Shown here piece by piece: positions 10,006-18,212 of a DNA stretch of 64,000 bases. Numbering within the stretch: position 1 is the first letter of the stretch; every line of letters begins with the position of its first letter. The position numbers and the translations under genes are program-made. The notes below the pieces were generated by a model that worked only from the letters and a program-made list of their open reading frames with translations, was not told the origin of the DNA and made no database searches. The stretch is from DHVE2 group archaeon (GTDB taxonomy: Archaea; Thermoplasmatota; Thermoplasmata; Thermoplasmatales; Aciduliprofundaceae), in NCBI GenBank assembly GCA_015523125.1, contig WAKX01000029.1, positions 24,760 to 88,759 on the forward strand. Direction: 5' to 3'.

Positions 10006-11043
10006 ATGGCAGATTTACTAACTGTGAAAAATCTCTCCGTGCACTACAAGATCCAGTCTGGGTGGGTTTACGCCGTGGATGACGTGAACTTTTCACTCAA
10101 ACCCGGCGAAACCATGGGTCTTGTGGGAGAATCCGGATGTGGTAAGACCACCACAGGATATGCAGTAACACAATTGTTAGCTAACAACGCGTATGTGAAG
10201 GCTGATTCGAAGGTAATCTTCGACGGAAAAGATCTAATCAAAATGGGTACATATCCTAGCAAGGATTACGAGGGATACAGGAAAATCGATGAGTTCAATG
10301 CAGATATGCGAAAATATAGGTGGAAGAGGATATCCATGATCTTCCAGGGTGCTATGAACGCTTTTAATCCTGTGTACAAAGTTGGAGATCAGATTATAGA
10401 AGCCATTTTGGCCCATGAGAATATGACCGAGCAGGAGGCTCGAAAGAGGGTCGAAGAGCTTTATGATTTAGTGGGAATTCCTAAGGATAGAATAGATAAT
10501 TATCCCCACGAGTACAGCGGAGGTATGAAGCAGAGGGCGATGATAGCAATGTCCATGGCTCTTAACCCTGATCTCATAATCGCCGATGAACCCACTACTG
10601 CTTTAGACGTGGTCACTCAGGATAGAATATTGGGTAAAATGGTGGAATTGCAGAAAAAAGAGAATGTTGCCATGATTTTAATAACTCACGATGTGAGCGT
10701 GGTAGCAGAGATGGCTCATAAGATGTCTGTCATGTACGCTGGGCATCTTGTGGAAAAGGGTACGGCCAGGGAGATATTCAAAGAAACGGCACATCCTTAC
10801 ACGGAGGCGCTTCTTAAAGCGTTCCCGAGTATAAAGGGAGAGAAGAAGAAACTTCGGGCAATTCCAGGTTCGCCTCCGGATCTTGCGAATCCACCCAAAG
10901 GGTGCAGGTTTGCACCGCGCTGTCCGTATGCTAAGGATATATGCTTGGAAAAGGAACCTCCGGTGGTTGAGATCTCGCCAGGGCATTTCTCAAAATGCCA
11001 CTTTGCAGAGGAACTTTATGGTGAATTGAGTGGTGGTGAGTAA
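10006..11043 (+). CDS. dppD: peptide ABC transporter ATP-binding protein, DppD type
   Basis: 345 residues from ATG 10006, with GAGGTGAT 4-5 bases upstream and overlapping the dppC stop. Walker A is GESGCGKTT, the ABC signature is YSGGMKQR, Walker B is LIIADEP, followed by the H-loop THD. The C-terminus carries the oligopeptide/dipeptide transporter extension with CRFAPRCPYAKDIC, whose cysteines bind a cluster or metal in some relatives. It pairs with the next ATPase to drive import. Confidence 0.96.
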   Translation: MADLLTVKNLSVHYKIQSGWVYAVDDVNFSLKPGETMGLVGESGCGKTTTGYAVTQLLANNAYVKADSKVIFDGKDLIKMGTYPSKDYEGYRKIDEFNADMRKYRWKRISMIFQGAMNAFNPVYKVGDQIIEAILAHENMTEQEARKRVEELYDLVGIPKDRIDNYPHEYSGGMKQRAMIAMSMALNPDLIIADEPTTALDVVTQDRILGKMVELQKKENVAMILITHDVSVVAEMAHKMSVMYAGHLVEKGTAREIFKETAHPYTEALLKAFPSIKGEKKKLRAIPGSPPDLANPPKGCRFAPRCPYAKDICLEKEPPVVEISPGHFSKCHFAEELYGELSGGE

Positions 11044-11044
11044 G

Positions 11045-12091
11045 ATGGCAGATGAAAATGATAACAGAAGGGTAGTTATTGAAGTGAAAAATCTCAAGAA
11101 GTACTTCGAGCTGCATACCGGAATGTTCAAGTTCATGGGAGAGCCCCTCTACGTGAAAGCTGTGGATGGAATATCATTCAAGCTTCACGAGGGGGAAATA
11201 ATAGGATTAGTGGGAGAATCCGGATGCGGTAAGACCACCACTGGAAGGTTACTCACAAGGCTTGAAGACCCTACGGCTGGAAGCGTTATATTCGAAGGTA
11301 AGGATATAGCAAAGCTATCTGGGAAGGATCTAAAGGATTACAGGAGAAACGTTCAGATGATATTCCAGGATCCGTACGAGTCGCTGAATCCCAGATTTAC
11401 AGTGCAAAAGACCGTTATGGAGCCGCTCATCATACATGGGATAGGAGAAACTTACGACGACAAGGTTGAAATGGTGATTAAAGCATTGGAAGATGCAGGG
11501 TTAAGACCTGCCGAAGAATATCTTTCCAGATTTCCCCACGAGATGAGCGGTGGTCAGAGGCAGAGGGTAGCAATTGCAAGGGCTTTAGTGCTTCGGCCGA
11601 AGTTTATAGTCGCGGATGAGCCGGTCTCCATGCTCGATGTGTCCATTCGTGCGGGTGTGATGAACCTTATGCTGGACCTCAGAGACAGGTACAAAATACC
11701 GTACATCTTCGTTACCCATGATATCGCGGTGGCCAGGTATATGTCAGATCGCATTGCTGTGATGTACCTCGGAAAAATAGTGGAAATCGGAGAGACCGAT
11801 GAGGTGATATTCAATCATGCGCATCCATATACCAAGGCTCTGATATCTGCGGTTCCCGTGCCGGATCCCGATCACAAGCATGGTAGGGTGGAGATAAAGG
11901 GAGAGATTCCGAGCCCCATAAATCTGCCCAAGGGATGCAGGTTCTGGCCTCGCTGTCCGTATGCGCAGAAGGGTATTTGCGATGTGAAGGAGCCACCTCT
12001 TAAAGAAGTCTCTCCTGGGCACTTTGTGGCCTGCCACTTTGCTGAAAAGTTCTTAGAAGAGGATGTTACGGAGAAGACAATGGAGGTATAA
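11045..12091 (+). CDS. dppF: peptide ABC transporter ATP-binding protein, DppF type
   Basis: 348 residues. ATG 11045 follows the dppD stop by one base, with GGTGAG upstream inside dppD; the GTG at 11030 is less likely. Walker A is GESGCGKTT, signature MSGGQRQR, Walker B FIVADEP, and the C-terminal extension has CRFWPRCPYAQKGIC. The N-terminal stretch HTGMFKFMGEPLYVKAVDGI is typical of DppF. It forms the second half of the ATPase heterodimer. Confidence 0.96.
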   Translation: MADENDNRRVVIEVKNLKKYFELHTGMFKFMGEPLYVKAVDGISFKLHEGEIIGLVGESGCGKTTTGRLLTRLEDPTAGSVIFEGKDIAKLSGKDLKDYRRNVQMIFQDPYESLNPRFTVQKTVMEPLIIHGIGETYDDKVEMVIKALEDAGLRPAEEYLSRFPHEMSGGQRQRVAIARALVLRPKFIVADEPVSMLDVSIRAGVMNLMLDLRDRYKIPYIFVTHDIAVARYMSDRIAVMYLGKIVEIGETDEVIFNHAHPYTKALISAVPVPDPDHKHGRVEIKGEIPSPINLPKGCRFWPRCPYAQKGICDVKEPPLKEVSPGHFVACHFAEKFLEEDVTEKTMEV

Positions 12092-12104
12092 GCGAGGTAA
12101 GGAG

Positions 12105-12686
12105 ATGGATAATATCCAAAAAATCTTTATTATTTTTATTTTCGTGTCATTAGTTTTTTTATCCATGGGTGTTCTTGCGGGTTACAACCTTGCGGATATA
12201 GAATGGTCCAGAAATCAGCTAATATCTGATAATCCACAGAACGTAGATTTCACAATGCATTACAATTCCTCTTACTACATCCCCGAGATATCCTTCACCA
12301 TCAAAAACGAGGGGCGATTCGATTTTAATTTGGAAAAGATCACATGGGTTGTTTATTTGGTCAACGGAAGCAAGAGTTATCAGGCAAATAACTATGCATG
12401 GACATACAAGAGGGGGGCCATGGTTGTTCCCTCCGAGGGATCCAAGAAAATACACATTGTTGATAACTCATCTACGCATATGTGGATGCACTATGTTCTA
12501 AAGCAATTGAAGTGGATTGTGGATAATTACGGAAAGAATAATGTGACTTGGAGAATAACACTTGACGTGGATGGCACTCTCGGAAATTTCAATGGGGAGC
12601 AGTACGAATACAACTTGAGAACTTGGTATCTTTGGAAACTTCCAGAGGTGAGTATAGAGTATGAAGGAAATCAAACAGCGTCTTAA
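12105..12686 (+). CDS. uncharacterised membrane-anchored extracellular protein in the Dpp operon
   Basis: 193 residues from ATG 12105, which follows GAGGTAAGGAG closely; the frame reaches back to 12063 inside dppF, but those residues are basic and unlikely. An N-terminal hydrophobic segment (IFIIFIFVSLVFLSMGVLAG) acts as signal or anchor. The rest is a beta-rich domain outside the cell with several N-x-S/T sites (YNSSYY, NGSKS, DNSSTH, NNVTW). The ISFTIKNEGRFDFNLEKITW stretch recalls LEA14/WHy-like beta sandwiches, a weak resemblance. I do not recognise the family. Its position 13 bases after dppF suggests an accessory role for the importer. Confidence 0.75.
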   Translation: MDNIQKIFIIFIFVSLVFLSMGVLAGYNLADIEWSRNQLISDNPQNVDFTMHYNSSYYIPEISFTIKNEGRFDFNLEKITWVVYLVNGSKSYQANNYAWTYKRGAMVVPSEGSKKIHIVDNSSTHMWMHYVLKQLKWIVDNYGKNNVTWRITLDVDGTLGNFNGEQYEYNLRTWYLWKLPEVSIEYEGNQTAS

Positions 12687-13092
12687 AAACGGGGGTCGGA
12701 TTTTATTTTATTCTCTCTTAGCCGCGCCTATATATGCTTATCTGACTTTCTACTTTGTTTACCCTATAATATGCCCTCTGCCAGTGGGTGTTTATCTCTA
12801 TACTGGATATCTCTACATTATATATTCTCTGGTTATCGGGATGATACTTGGGATATTTATGGAATCCGCTCAGGATGGGTTTTTAGCAGTCATTCTTGCA
12901 TCCATAATTGGTTACATACTCTCTGTTTTCTATTTTACCATGCCCTCATACCTCTACGGATATGGGATATATTCAAGCGATATAATGGTCTTCACTTATA
13001 TCCAATACAGCTTCCTATTGCTTTTTTTCTACATCCTTTTTGGCCTAATAGGGCTTCTCTTTGGAGGGTATTTCAGGGATAAACTGGAATAA
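12661..13092 (+). CDS. small multi-pass membrane protein, function unknown
   Basis: 143 residues with four predicted membrane helices separated by short loops, starting at ATG 12661 and overlapping the previous gene by 26 bases. The N-terminus is basic (MKEIKQRLKNGGR) and so is the C-terminus (FRDKLE is mixed), suggesting both ends are inside. No motif points to a function. It is the last gene of the peptide-transport operon and meets asnS tail to tail with 7 bases between. Confidence 0.75.
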   Translation: MKEIKQRLKNGGRILFYSLLAAPIYAYLTFYFVYPIICPLPVGVYLYTGYLYIIYSLVIGMILGIFMESAQDGFLAVILASIIGYILSVFYFTMPSYLYGYGIYSSDIMVFTYIQYSFLLLFFYILFGLIGLLFGGYFRDKLE

Positions 13093-13099
13093 TTAACAA

Positions 13100-14395
13100 T
13101 TAGGGTTTCAATCTCCTTATGGTTCTCGGATAGGGAATCGCGTACTTTATGTGGTCCAGTCCGGCGAGCCACCACACAAAACGGTCCACACCCAACCCGA
13201 ATCCAGCGTGAGGTACGCTTCCGTATTTTCTCAGGTCAACGTACCAGTAATAATCCTCGGGATTAAGGCCTTCTTCTTCCATTCTCTGAAGCAGAACTTC
13301 TAATTTGTATGTTCTCTCACCTCCGCCTATCACTTCCCCGTAACCCTCGGGGGCGAGAAGATCATGGCAGAGTACCACGCTTGGATTCTCAGGATCAGGA
13401 CGATGATAGAATGGTTTGATTTCCGTTGGATAATGTGTGATAAACACAGGAGAATCAAAATGCTTGGTTATCGCACTTTCTTCATCTGCACCCAAGTCAT
13501 CTCCGTATTTCATCTCAACCCCGTGCTCATTTGCAAAGTCCACCAGCTTCTCGTAGCGCATCCTCGGGAAGGGAGTCTCAATGCTCTCCAAGAATTCTAT
13601 ATCTCTATTTAACAATTTTAACTCTTTTTTTCTCTTTTCCAGAACTTTTTGGATTATGTGAACAACCATCTCCTCTTCGTCCTTCATCATATCTTCGTTG
13701 TGGTACCATGCCGCCTCGGCTTCCGCGTGCCAGTACTCCGTTAGATGCCTCCGTGTTCTGCTCTTCTCCGCGCGAAAACTGGGGGCGATGGTGTAAACCT
13801 TCTCAAGCGCGAAAATCAAAGTTTCGAGGTAGAACTGAGAGCTTTGCGTTAGATATGCTTTCTTCCCAAAATACGGCACTTCGAATAGCGTTGATCCTCC
13901 TTCCACGGCGCCGGTGACGAACATTGGCCCCTGTGTCTCAAAATATCCGCGTTCCCTGAAAAATTCATGGAACCCTTCAAACACTGCATCTCTTATTTTC
14001 AGAATCGCGGTCATCTCCCTGCTCCTCACCCAGAGATGCCTGTTATCGAGGAGAAATTCATCGCTTTTATCTTTGTTTATGGGGAAATTGTACGCAGGAC
14101 CCACTATTTCGAAATCGTCCACATGGATTTCGTAACCGGTTGGGGCTCTTTCCTCTTTTCTCACTTTTCCTTTGAGAATGAGGGATGATTCAACACCCAC
14201 CTTATCCAACTCTTTGAATTTCTCGTTTCCGACGATTTTTTTCTCCACAACGCACTGCACTATATCGGAGGAATCACGGAGAACCACGAATATCAATTTC
14301 CCTGTTCTCCTCTTTCGGTATATCCATCCCCTTATTTCCACCTCTTTTCCATCGAACTCGTCGCTGAGTATTTCTTCAATTCGATAAGCACTCAT
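13100..14395 (-). CDS. asnS: asparaginyl-tRNA synthetase
   Basis: 431 residues. An OB-fold anticodon-binding domain (residues about 1-105, with VEIRGWIYRKRRTGKLIFVVLRD) precedes a class II catalytic core. Motif 2 is FRAEKSRTRRHLTEYWHAEAE and motif 3 is GFGLGVDRFVWWLAGL. The SRTRRHLTEYWHAEAE wording fits archaeal AsnRS; AspRS usually has an F followed by a different triplet there, so AsnRS is preferred. It charges tRNA-Asn in the cytosol. ATG 14395 has no Shine-Dalgarno site, but a TATAAATA element lies about 26 bp upstream (14417-14426), so the mRNA is probably leaderless. Confidence 0.92.
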   Translation of the reverse strand: MSAYRIEEILSDEFDGKEVEIRGWIYRKRRTGKLIFVVLRDSSDIVQCVVEKKIVGNEKFKELDKVGVESSLILKGKVRKEERAPTGYEIHVDDFEIVGPAYNFPINKDKSDEFLLDNRHLWVRSREMTAILKIRDAVFEGFHEFFRERGYFETQGPMFVTGAVEGGSTLFEVPYFGKKAYLTQSSQFYLETLIFALEKVYTIAPSFRAEKSRTRRHLTEYWHAEAEAAWYHNEDMMKDEEEMVVHIIQKVLEKRKKELKLLNRDIEFLESIETPFPRMRYEKLVDFANEHGVEMKYGDDLGADEESAITKHFDSPVFITHYPTEIKPFYHRPDPENPSVVLCHDLLAPEGYGEVIGGGERTYKLEVLLQRMEEEGLNPEDYYWYVDLRKYGSVPHAGFGLGVDRFVWWLAGLDHIKYAIPYPRTIRRLKP

Positions 14396-14440
14396 AGGCT
14401 TTGCATGGGATTTCCGTATTTATACCTTATCTGAGTAAGT

Positions 14441-14450
14441 TTTATATTTT
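14441..14450 (+). promoter_or_regulatory. TATA box of the metal-binding protein gene
   Basis: TTTATATTTT lies about 26 bp before ATG 14471, so transcription would start at or next to the start codon. The asnS promoter lies back to back in the same 75-bp gap. Confidence 0.6.
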
Positions 14451-14467
14451 GTTAGGCATTACCTAAC
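14451..14467 (+). promoter_or_regulatory. inverted repeat GTTAGG-N5-CCTAAC, DtxR-like operator
   Basis: The 17 bases GTTAGGCATTACCTAAC form perfect 6-bp arms around a 5-base spacer. They lie between the TATA box and the ATG of the metal-binding protein gene, where a bound repressor would block transcription. The TTAGG/CCTAA half sites resemble operators of the DtxR/MntR family of metal-dependent repressors, and a DtxR-type gene is at 26139-26504. Binding is inferred. Confidence 0.65.
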
Positions 14468-14470
14468 CAC

Positions 14471-15472
14471 ATGAAACTCCTATCCCTTCTTGTAGTGGCT
14501 TTGCTTCTCGTTACGATTGTATCCGGAATTGGAATTGCGGGAGAGAGAGGGGATAAAATAAAAATAGTCTCCACTTTGCAAATTTTTTCCACCATAGCCA
14601 AAAGAATAGGCGGAGATTACGTGGATTCTTCGTACATCGTTCCCCCTGGTACCGACATTCACGATTATTCCCTCACACCACAGGATGTGAATAAAATTGA
14701 AAATTCTGATCTGGTTGTATTGGCCAATAGCCAGTTTTTCGCCATAGACAGAGAGATAAAGAGCAACGCGGAAGGCAAAGAAGTTCTGGATTTCCCCGAT
14801 TACAATGCCACATTGCTTCCCGTGGGGGATCTTCAGAAATGCTACCATGGATACTGGCTTTACTCTCAGAATACTCAGGGAATCGCAAGGGCCATATACC
14901 TGAAATTGTCAGCCATGGACCCAGCCAAAGAGGCTTATTTCAAATCGAGGTATCTCTCATTTTTAACCGAGGTAAATGCAACGATGAATACTTCGAAAAA
15001 CATGATGGGAGAATCCAGCATGTCTGGGCAGGGGGCTCTTTTGGCTGTTCCAGGAGTATTTTACATTGTAAAAGAATTGGGGATGCGCATCGATGGTCTT
15101 TTGGTGGAAGGGCCTAATCAGTTTGCATCACAAGCGCAAATAGAGGAATACAAAGAAGAGATAAGAGATGGGAAGATTAAGGTCATAGTGAATGTCAAGA
15201 ACATGGAAGATTCCAAAGCTGGGATAATTGCTAGGGAAATATCTAAGGAGACCGGTGCCAAGGTGGTTTATTTGGACATTTTTTCCTCTGATAATTTCTC
15301 TTCGTTGATTCTGGGCGATGCGGCGATTCTCTCCTCAGTGAATTACGTGGAAGAATATTCATCGGTTAGTTGCGATTATTATCCTTACATTTACACTATA
15401 GTCGCTATGACCGCAATTATTGCCATAATCTCGTATTTTGCGTACTCCTACCGGAAAGAGCTTCTCAAATGA
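14471..15472 (+). CDS. TroA/ZnuA-family metal ABC transporter substrate-binding protein with C-terminal membrane anchor
   Basis: 333 residues. A signal peptide (MKLLSLLVVALLLVTIVSG) leads into a cluster A-I binding fold beginning KIVSTLQIFSTIAKRIGG. The likely first metal ligand is His in PPGTDIHDYSLTPQD and the second lies in CYHGYWLYSQN, matching the family's PHSYEPTP and H-x-WLDP segments. Such proteins bind Zn, Mn or Fe outside the cell. A C-terminal helix (YIYTIVAMTAIIAIISYFAY) with a short basic tail anchors it. No permease or ATPase for this substrate is adjacent. Expression is probably metal-controlled through the GTTAGG/CCTAAC site just upstream. Confidence 0.85.
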   Translation: MKLLSLLVVALLLVTIVSGIGIAGERGDKIKIVSTLQIFSTIAKRIGGDYVDSSYIVPPGTDIHDYSLTPQDVNKIENSDLVVLANSQFFAIDREIKSNAEGKEVLDFPDYNATLLPVGDLQKCYHGYWLYSQNTQGIARAIYLKLSAMDPAKEAYFKSRYLSFLTEVNATMNTSKNMMGESSMSGQGALLAVPGVFYIVKELGMRIDGLLVEGPNQFASQAQIEEYKEEIRDGKIKVIVNVKNMEDSKAGIIAREISKETGAKVVYLDIFSSDNFSSLILGDAAILSSVNYVEEYSSVSCDYYPYIYTIVAMTAIIAIISYFAYSYRKELLK

Positions 15473-15525
15473 AAGTTCGAGGGTTGTACCAAAATTCATT
15501 TATTAATGCAAACCATTTATCACAT

Positions 15526-16446
15526 GTGAAACTTATAACTTTGACGATTACAATGCTTATTCTTTCGGCTATGCCCTTGGCCGCGGGGCATGGGCAGGGT
15601 AATTATGAGTTTAAATTTCAATACGCTAAAATTTCACTTGATGGGGCAAGTTCCTCGATTAACATATCTCTGAATTCCTCGGAGTACATTGAAATCGAGT
15701 TCGACAAGATTTACGTGGGCACCATGGATTTGCTCCAATTTCCACGATTTTATTATGGGAGTTTAAAGGGCATGAACGTGAGCGAGGAATATGGAAAAAG
15801 CGAATCTATGGGTGATTATCTTCACATCAAAATGTGGAAAGAAACGCAGTTGATTCGCTTAGGATGGGGCGAAGCCCATAAAGCCTCCGTGGTAATAGAT
15901 TTCTACGTGGCCAGCGAAAATTATACCAAGAAGGGTGTGCTTGTTGATAAAAATACCCTGCGTTATGATGTAACCATAACGACAGATTGCCCCGGGGATT
16001 TCGTATATTTGTCCCACAGGATAAGCACTGGAGGGATGGAGGATGAGAAGGTGTTTTCCAAGCATGATCATCATTGGGATTCTATCGAAAAAACCACGGG
16101 TAAGAAGTGGATGAATTTCACATCCTGCGGGAATCTGGGATTCGGAAAATCGTGGAATAATCTCTCCTTTGTGTATCTATGGAACGCGAGTAAAGTGAAT
16201 TCTCTATACTCATATTGGGATAACCATTTGGATCTGTTTTTCGTGTACCCTAATACCGGAACGGTTGTTCAAGATCCTTATGTAAAGTTGCCAGTGCCCA
16301 TATTTACCAACACAACCAAAGTTGCTGGCAAGATAGTTGATTATTTTATGGAACACACCGTATCAATTACCATAGGGATAGGGGCTGCAGTGGCTATTAT
16401 ATTCGTTCCAGCGGTTCTTCGAAGGAGAAAAATGTCGCAGTTATAA
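15526..16446 (+). CDS. uncharacterised surface protein with signal peptide and C-terminal anchor
   Basis: 306 residues if it starts at GTG 15526, where a signal peptide begins at once (VKLITLTITMLILSAMPLAAG) and a TATA-like TTTATTAAT lies about 25 bp upstream. The other option is ATG 15469, which overlaps the previous stop as ATGA but adds a poor 19-residue leader. The mature part is beta-rich with N-x-S/T sites and a KHDHHWD cluster near residue 185 that might bind metal. The C-terminus is a membrane helix (ITIGIGAAVAIIFVPAVL) plus RRRK. Next to a metal-binding SBP it may act in metal capture, but I do not recognise the family. Confidence 0.75.
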   Translation: MKLITLTITMLILSAMPLAAGHGQGNYEFKFQYAKISLDGASSSINISLNSSEYIEIEFDKIYVGTMDLLQFPRFYYGSLKGMNVSEEYGKSESMGDYLHIKMWKETQLIRLGWGEAHKASVVIDFYVASENYTKKGVLVDKNTLRYDVTITTDCPGDFVYLSHRISTGGMEDEKVFSKHDHHWDSIEKTTGKKWMNFTSCGNLGFGKSWNNLSFVYLWNASKVNSLYSYWDNHLDLFFVYPNTGTVVQDPYVKLPVPIFTNTTKVAGKIVDYFMEHTVSITIGIGAAVAIIFVPAVLRRRKMSQL

Positions 16447-16485
16447 CTACAAAATTTTAAAATTATATGCGGAAATGGGGAAGTT

Positions 16486-18033
16486 ATGTATGTGATAAAA
16501 CCATCTGATTTGAAAAAAGGGTTACCAAAGGAGACAAAATCGCTTTGTCCCGTTTGCGGGAAAGTGATTCCAGCGACGATATATGAGGAGGATGGAAAGA
16601 TTTGGTACAAAAAGACATGTCCGGAGCACGGGGAATTTAAAGATATTTACTACGGAGACGCCGAAGTCTGGCACTGGATGGAGAAATGGGGAATGATTTT
16701 GGATGGAGTTGGGCCGGAGTACCCCCAGATATACAACGGTTTCTCGGATCATCATTACTCTTTCACAGCTCTCGCCAATCTGGATCTCACGAATAGATGC
16801 AATCTTAGATGCCCCATATGCTTTGCCAACGCCAACGCAGCCGGCTACGTTTATGAGCCGGATTTCGACACGGTTGTGAAGATGATGGAACTGCTTCGCG
16901 CAGAGAGGCCAGTACCTACCCCTGCGATACAGTTTGCGGGCGGAGAGCCTACTATCTATCCTAAATTCTTCGAGGTTATAGAGAAAGCCCGTGAATTAGG
17001 ATTTCCTCAGATTCAAGTTGCAACAAACGGAATTTTGATTGCCAACGATCCAACTTTTGCTCAGAGAATGGCTGATGCCGGCATGCATACAGTTTATCTG
17101 CAATTCGACGGATTCAAGGAGAGCACTTACATTCAGGCAAGGGGTGTGAATCTCTTTCCGTTGAAAATGAAGGCCATCGAAAATCTTCGCAATGTAAAGC
17201 CAAAGCCTTTGGCAACTGTTCTGGTGCCTGTTGTGGTGAAGGGCGTTAACGACGATGAAGTTGGAAAGATTGTTGAGTACGGGCTGCAGAACTTGGATGT
17301 GATTCGCGCTGTTAATTTCCAGCCTGTTGCTCTAACTGGTAGAATTCCGCAGGGAGAATTGCTCAAAATGAGGTACACCACCGGAGATTTAATAAGAGAT
17401 TTGCACGAGCAGACCGATTTCATCGAGAAGACGGATTTCTTCCCCATACCCGTAGCCGCTCTGTTCGCTGAACTTGCGGCTCAGATATTCAGAAAGCCCG
17501 AACCATCGTTCACTACGCACCCGGCCTGCGGAGCAGCCACGTATGTATTCCATGATTATGACAAGAACAAGAACATACCAATTTCGAGGTTCATAGACAT
17601 CCCCGGTTTGATAGAGGAAATAGCTCCCATGGTGTTCAACGAGGAATTCGAGAAGAAGGGTAAGTTGAGGAATGTCCTTACGCTCTATAAGATTCTCAAG
17701 AGACACTATGACGCCCAGTACGCGCCCACTGGATTCAAGCTCAAAGAAATCGTGGGTGTGTTCGAGCAGGGTACCAAGGATTCCCTAGGGAAATTGCACT
17801 GGGATTCCATGTTCATAGGAGCCATGCACTTCCAGGACGCTTGGAACTATGATATAAACCGTGTGATACGCTGCGTCATTCACTACGTGACCCCTGACAT
17901 GAAGCTCATTCCGTTCTGCTCGTACAACTCAGGGCCTACCTTCAGGACTGCTACGGAGAAGAAGTTCTCGGTCTCGCTGGAAGAGTACAGAAAGAAGCAC
18001 GGAAACGTGGTTGGAGTAGAGGGATCATCATGA
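16486..18033 (+). CDS. tes: tetraether lipid synthase (radical SAM, Tes/MJ0619 family)
   Basis: 515 residues. The N-terminus has a zinc-ribbon or cluster-like set CPVC (C21, C24) and CPEHG (C45). The radical SAM core holds the CX3CX2C site CNLRCPIC (C105, C109, C112) and the GGEPT motif for SAM binding. Later cysteines (HPACGAAT, IRCVIHY, IPFCSYN) could hold extra clusters. This layout and the LDLTNRCNLRCPICFANANAAG wording match, by recall, MJ0619-type proteins shown in 2022 to join two phytanyl chains of archaeol lipids into tetraethers. It is followed with overlap by a ferredoxin and a geranylgeranyl reductase, which supports a lipid role. A TATA-like stretch lies about 25 bp before ATG 16486. 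Confidence 0.85.
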   Translation: MYVIKPSDLKKGLPKETKSLCPVCGKVIPATIYEEDGKIWYKKTCPEHGEFKDIYYGDAEVWHWMEKWGMILDGVGPEYPQIYNGFSDHHYSFTALANLDLTNRCNLRCPICFANANAAGYVYEPDFDTVVKMMELLRAERPVPTPAIQFAGGEPTIYPKFFEVIEKARELGFPQIQVATNGILIANDPTFAQRMADAGMHTVYLQFDGFKESTYIQARGVNLFPLKMKAIENLRNVKPKPLATVLVPVVVKGVNDDEVGKIVEYGLQNLDVIRAVNFQPVALTGRIPQGELLKMRYTTGDLIRDLHEQTDFIEKTDFFPIPVAALFAELAAQIFRKPEPSFTTHPACGAATYVFHDYDKNKNIPISRFIDIPGLIEEIAPMVFNEEFEKKGKLRNVLTLYKILKRHYDAQYAPTGFKLKEIVGVFEQGTKDSLGKLHWDSMFIGAMHFQDAWNYDINRVIRCVIHYVTPDMKLIPFCSYNSGPTFRTATEKKFSVSLEEYRKKHGNVVGVEGSS

Positions 18034-18212
18034 TGAAGGTTGACCCTGCCTTATGTAACTACTGCGGAGCATGCGTTGGCTCATGCCCCGTGAACTGCAT
18101 GTTCCTCAACGAAACTCGGGTGGAGATAGACGAGGAGAAGTGCATAAAATGCGGGTTCTGCATCCGCACATGCCCTGTGGGTGCAATCTCTGCTGACTGG
18201 TGGTCAAAATGA
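18030..18212 (+). CDS. 2[4Fe-4S] ferredoxin of the lipid cluster
   Basis: 60 residues. Two CX2CX2CX3CP motifs are seen: CNYCGACVGSCP and CIKCGFCIRTCP. The start overlaps the tes stop (ATGATGA region) and its own stop overlaps the next ATG, so the three genes are translationally coupled. It is the likely electron donor for the radical SAM synthase, the reductase, or both; that is inferred from position. Confidence 0.93.
   Translation: MMKVDPALCNYCGACVGSCPVNCMFLNETRVEIDEEKCIKCGFCIRTCPVGAISADWWSK

Noticed and set aside
13100..14395. Aspartyl-tRNA synthetase
   Set aside because: The motif 2 region SRTRRHLTEYWHAEAE fits AsnRS better than AspRS, although the two families are close.
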